NCBI RefSeq assembly: GCF_900215535.1
Contig: NZ_OCND01000003.1
Location: 255,737-319,736 of the forward strand
Origin: Pseudoxanthomonas wuyuanensis
Lineage (GTDB): Bacteria > Pseudomonadota > Gammaproteobacteria > Xanthomonadales > Xanthomonadaceae
Reading direction: 5' to 3'
Length of the DNA stretch: 64,000 nt
The position numbers and the translations under genes are program-made. Below are positions 61,309 to 64,000 of the stretch, in pieces (the first letter of the stretch is position 1; each line of letters starts with the position of its first letter). Below the pieces are notes generated by a model. That model was given only the letters and a program-made list of their open reading frames with translations, ran no database searches and was not told where the DNA came from.

Positions 61309-62322
61309 ATGGATAAACAATTGAAATACAACGAAAACACCTTATCCGTCGCGCCGATGATGGATTGGACCGATTCGCACTGCCGGGTCTTCCATCGACT
61401 GTTGTCGCGGCATGCACGGCTGTACACCGAGATGGTGCATGCGCAGGCGGTGATCCACGGCGATCGCGACCGGTTGCTGGGTTTCGACGGCAGCGAGCAT
61501 CCGGTCGCCCTGCAACTGGGCGGCAGCGAACCGGCGTTGCTGGCGCAGGCGGCGCGCATTGGCCAGGAGTGGGGTTATGACGAGATCAATCTCAATGTCG
61601 GCTGTCCGTCCGACCGGGTGCAGGCCGGGCGTTTCGGTGCCTGCCTGATGAAGGAGCCGGCGCTGGTGGCCGACAATGTGGCGGCGATGATCGCTGCGGT
61701 TGCCGGTTCCGGGCGGCCTGTCCCGGTGACGATCAAGTGCCGCCTGGGCGTGGACGAGGAAAACGACTACGAGCGCTTCCGCGCCTTTGTCGATACCGTC
61801 GCGGCGGCGGGCTGCCGCACGTTCTTCGTGCATGCGCGCAACGCCTGGCTGCAGGGACTGTCGCCGAAGGAAAACCGCGAGGTGCCGCCGCTGCGCTACG
61901 ACTGGGCCTACCGGCTCAAGCGCGAGTGCCCGCAGCTGACCGTGGCCATTAACGGCGGCATCGCCACCCTTGCCGATGTACACGTCCATCTGCAGCACAC
62001 CGATGGCGTGATGCTGGGCCGCGCGGCCTATCACGACCCGTACCTGCTGCATCAGCTGGAACATGCGCTGTGGGACACCGCGCTGCGCTCGCGCAGCGAG
62101 CTGCTGCGCAGCTTCCGGCCCTATGCCGAAAACCGCCTTGCCGCCGGGGTGGCGCTCAAGCACATCACCAAGCATGTGCTGGGCCTGTTCCATGGGCAGC
62201 CGGGTGGCAGGATGTTCCGGCAGATTCTCAGCGAAGGCGCGCACAAACCCGGCGCCGACTGGGCGCTGGTGGAGCAGGCGCTGGCGGCTACCGGGTCGCA
62301 GTCGCGGCCGGCAGCGGCCTGA
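61309..62322 (+). CDS. dusA: tRNA-dihydrouridine(20/20a) synthase DusA
   Basis: A 337-residue flavin enzyme that reduces uridine in the D-loop of tRNA. Diagnostic blocks are L-S-V-A-P-M-M-D-W-T-D, L-Q-L-G-G, N-L-N-V-G-C-P-S-D-R-V-Q-A-G-R-F-G-A-C-L-M with the catalytic cysteine in G-A-C-L-M, and V-M-L-G-R-A-A-Y-H-D-P-Y. These fit DusA rather than DusB or DusC. The ATG at MDKQLK agrees with family starts; an upstream ATG in frame lacks support. It is probably co-transcribed with the hydrolase gene 7 bases downstream. Confidence 0.95.
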   Translation: MDKQLKYNENTLSVAPMMDWTDSHCRVFHRLLSRHARLYTEMVHAQAVIHGDRDRLLGFDGSEHPVALQLGGSEPALLAQAARIGQEWGYDEINLNVGCPSDRVQAGRFGACLMKEPALVADNVAAMIAAVAGSGRPVPVTIKCRLGVDEENDYERFRAFVDTVAAAGCRTFFVHARNAWLQGLSPKENREVPPLRYDWAYRLKRECPQLTVAINGGIATLADVHVHLQHTDGVMLGRAAYHDPYLLHQLEHALWDTALRSRSELLRSFRPYAENRLAAGVALKHITKHVLGLFHGQPGGRMFRQILSEGAHKPGADWALVEQALAATGSQSRPAAA

Positions 62323-62329
62323 GTCCGGC

Positions 62330-63241
62330 ATGTTGACCCGCGACATCGAGGCCTTCATGCGGTTCGCGCGGGAGGTCGGCGCGGATTTCGGGCCGGCGAC
62401 CGCGCGTGCGGCGTTCCTGGTGACGCCGGAAGGGTTCGCCCGCGCCGAGCAATCGGCCCAGGACAATCGTTACATGCAGGCGCAACAGCACTTCGACGCC
62501 GAAGCCGCGCTGCGCCAGCACCGCCAGTTGCATGCGGCGCTGGCGACGGAGTTGCCGGTGTTCTGTTTTCCGGGACGCGCCGAAACGCCCGACGCGGTGT
62601 TTCCGAACAATGTCTTCGCCACCGCGCCGGGGCGGTTGATCGTCGGCCGCATGCGCCATGAGGTGCGCCAGCGCGAAGCGCAGCGCAGCGATATCCGCGG
62701 CTTCTTTCACAATCTGTTGGGCTATCGGGAAATCGATCTGTCCACGCAGCCGCACCCGTGCGAGTTGACCGGCGCGCTGGTGATCGACCGCGCGCGCGGG
62801 CTGGGTTATTGTGGGCTGTCGGAGCGCTGCGACCAGGCCGGCGCGCAGCGCATGCACGAAGCCTTCGGCCTGCGCGCCACGCTGATGTTCGATCTGGCCG
62901 CCGGCGAATACCACAGCAACGTGCTGCTGGCGGTGCTGGCCGGACGCGCCGCGCTGATCTGCGCGGCGGGTTTCGCCGACCCGGCCGTCCCCGTGGCAAT
63001 CGCCGGGCTGTACGCGCCGCATGCGCTGATGCTTTCCGATGGAGAACAGGCCGCCTTCGCCGGCAATGCCATCGCGTTGCGCGAAGATTCGCTATGGATG
63101 AGCGCCCACGCGGCGCACGCCCTGACCGCAGCCAGCCGGCAGCAGCTGGCCGCGGCGGGACTCTGCGTCCGCGAGGTCCGGCTGGATGCCATCGAGGCCG
63201 GCGGAGGCTCGCTAAGGTGTTGTGTGGCCGAGGTTTTCTGA
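62330..63241 (+). CDS. ctlX: CtlX-type arginine-deiminase-fold hydrolase
   Basis: A 303-residue amidinotransferase/arginine-deiminase-fold protein of the citrulline-utilisation hydrolase (CtlX) group. The N-terminal D-A-V-F-P-N-N-V-F motif, the central histidine segment (E-Y-H-S-N-V-L-L-A) and the C-terminal G-G-G-S-L-R-C297-C-V-A-E-V with the cysteine nucleophile are present. No signal peptide. It is 7 bases from dusA. The exact guanidino or ureido substrate cannot be fixed from sequence. Confidence 0.85.
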   Translation: MLTRDIEAFMRFAREVGADFGPATARAAFLVTPEGFARAEQSAQDNRYMQAQQHFDAEAALRQHRQLHAALATELPVFCFPGRAETPDAVFPNNVFATAPGRLIVGRMRHEVRQREAQRSDIRGFFHNLLGYREIDLSTQPHPCELTGALVIDRARGLGYCGLSERCDQAGAQRMHEAFGLRATLMFDLAAGEYHSNVLLAVLAGRAALICAAGFADPAVPVAIAGLYAPHALMLSDGEQAAFAGNAIALREDSLWMSAHAAHALTAASRQQLAAAGLCVREVRLDAIEAGGGSLRCCVAEVF

Positions 63242-63370
63242 GTAGTCATCTATCTGAACAAGCCGCATCGAGTTGTGGATAAGTTCAGACCGGATTCACT
63301 GCCCCAAGCCAAGACTTTGGGTCCATCTTCAGAGGGCGTTTCGGCTCCCGTTCAGTTTGGGACACCGATA

Positions 63371-63388
63371 TCCGTTACGATTCCGTTA
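63371..63388 (+). promoter_or_regulatory. Tandem TCCGTTA half-sites at the PepSY-like gene start
   Basis: TCCGTTA occurs at 63371 and again at 63382, 11 bases apart, the second running into the ATG of the next gene. The shape resembles a PhoP-type direct repeat. No ribosome-binding site fits between it and the ATG, which hints at a leaderless or unusual start. Inference. Confidence 0.4.
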
Positions 63389-63768
63389 TGCGCTGTATCC
63401 ATTTCTCAATTGGGTTTGCCCTGCTGGCCTCGCTTGCCGCAGGCGCTGCCTTTGCGCAGCAGGCTGACCAGCCGCCACCGCCGCCGCAGAGCGCCCGCCC
63501 GATGATTCCGGAGTCGCGCGCCAGCCGGCATAACTCGTTGTCCGATTCGGTGCGCCGGGTCAGAAACGAGACCGGTGGACAGGTGCTGAGCGCCGAGCGC
63601 ATGCAGTTCGACGGTCGCGACATCAACCGGGTCAAGTACTACGACGATCGCGGCCGCGTGCGTTACCGGGAAGAGGCGGACCAGTCGCGCCGGCAGGCGC
63701 CGTCGCGTCCGCGCCGGGATATTCCCAGTGAGCCGCCTGCACGCGGCGATAACCCTTCCAACCCGTAG
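63388..63768 (+). CDS. Small exported protein, PepSY-like
   Basis: A 126-residue protein with a clear signal peptide (M-R-C-I-H-F-S-I-G-F-A-L-L-A, cut after A-F-A at residue 23). A proline-rich stretch (P-P-P-P-P) follows, then a short segment (R-R-V-R-N-E-T-G-G-Q-V-L-S-A-E-R, then R-V-K-Y-Y-D-D-R-G-R-V-R) that resembles half of a PepSY domain, and an Arg/Pro-rich tail. The gene precedes a PhoP-like regulator, as the PepSY gene at 50144 does. The role is unknown; sensor modulation is a guess from context. Confidence 0.7.
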   Translation: MRCIHFSIGFALLASLAAGAAFAQQADQPPPPPQSARPMIPESRASRHNSLSDSVRRVRNETGGQVLSAERMQFDGRDINRVKYYDDRGRVRYREEADQSRRQAPSRPRRDIPSEPPARGDNPSNP

Positions 63769-63832
63769 TCTTACGTAGAATCGGTTCGTAAGCACTCGCG
63801 GCCACGGCCGCCCGCATTTCCAAGGAGAGTCC

Positions 63833-64000
63833 ATGCGTATCTTGCTGGTCGAAGACGAAGCCCCCCTGCGCGAAACCCTGGCCGCACGCCTCAAGCGCGA
63901 AGGTTTCGCGGTCGACGCCGCCCAGGACGGCGAAGAAGGTTTGTACATGGGCCGGGAGGTGCCGTTCGATGTCGGCATCATCGACCTGGGCCTGCCCAAG
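63833..64000 (+). CDS. PhoP-like response regulator, N-terminal part (window edge)
   Basis: The first 56 residues of a regulator running off the window: M-R-I-L-L-V-E-D-E with the acidic pocket, then D-V-G-I-I-D-L-G-L-P with the phosphorylated aspartate. The wording of both blocks is that of PhoP/QseB receivers. A strong site, AAGGAGA, lies 7 bases before the ATG. A CTTACG/CGTAAG inverted repeat with an 11-base spacer is in the 64-base gap before it. Its kinase would be beyond the window. Confidence 0.9.
   Translation, partial: MRILLVEDEAPLRETLAARLKREGFAVDAAQDGEEGLYMGREVPFDVGIIDLGLPK

Noticed and set aside
1-64000. tRNA, rRNA, CRISPR array, riboswitch or replication origin
   Set aside because: No cloverleaf-like sequence, regularly spaced repeats, known riboswitch core or DnaA-box cluster was recognised by eye. 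A covariance-model search would be needed to exclude small RNAs.

Overview
The window is about 64 kb of GC-rich, tightly packed bacterial DNA. The codon use, the number of TonB-dependent receptors of the Xanthomonas/Caulobacter type, the short palindromes built on GTCGCGAC, and gene sets such as kdpFABC-DE, arsH/arsR/acr3/arsC/arsJ and dusA all suggest a gammaproteobacterium of the order Lysobacterales (Xanthomonadales), for example a Lysobacter, Luteimonas or Pseudoxanthomonas relative. That placement is inference; no rRNA or tRNA gene is present to anchor it.

Layout. 1-7813: the end of a TonB receptor, then a co-directional carbohydrate-type cluster (serine hydrolase, ribokinase, a TIM-barrel protein with a formylglycine-generating-enzyme-like C-terminus, a GH127 enzyme) and a class III CoA transferase. 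7916-16022: the high-affinity potassium system kdpFABC, a REP-like palindrome, then kdpDE. 16030-21012: an arsenic locus with divergent arsH and arsR-acr3-arsC-GAPDH-arsJ, covering both arsenite export and the arseno-phosphoglycerate route. 21019-28726: a two-component system divergent from a set of envelope genes (ArnT-like glycosyltransferase, PAP2 phosphatase, EptA, GT2 glycosyltransferase, LAB_N protein), most simply read as a lipid A remodelling cassette.

28784-50033 is the most striking part. A two-domain beta-propeller phytase lipoprotein is divergent from a TonB receptor. Next come two Gfo/Idh dehydrogenases, an RpiR regulator and iolC-D-E-B-A. These are followed by a transporter of the organophosphate:phosphate antiporter type, a cytoplasmic inositol-monophosphatase-family enzyme, a Tat-exported PhoD phosphatase and a second TonB receptor. 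Read together, this looks like one pathway from phytate or other inositol phosphates outside the cell to central metabolites inside. A second block, 53374-60732, carries an ECF sigma factor, a FecR anti-sigma factor, an STN-domain TonB receptor, a histidine acid phosphatase of the phytase family and an exo/endonuclease/phosphatase-fold protein with a jacalin-like domain. It may be a second, surface-sensed organophosphate system.

Between these blocks lie a PepSY-response regulator-kinase set (50144-52490) and a YkgJ-type cysteine-cluster protein. The right end (60962-64000) holds a decayed IS5-family remnant, dusA, a CtlX-type hydrolase, and a second PepSY-like gene followed by the start of a PhoP-like response regulator. 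I saw no tRNA, rRNA, CRISPR array, integrase or intact insertion sequence.
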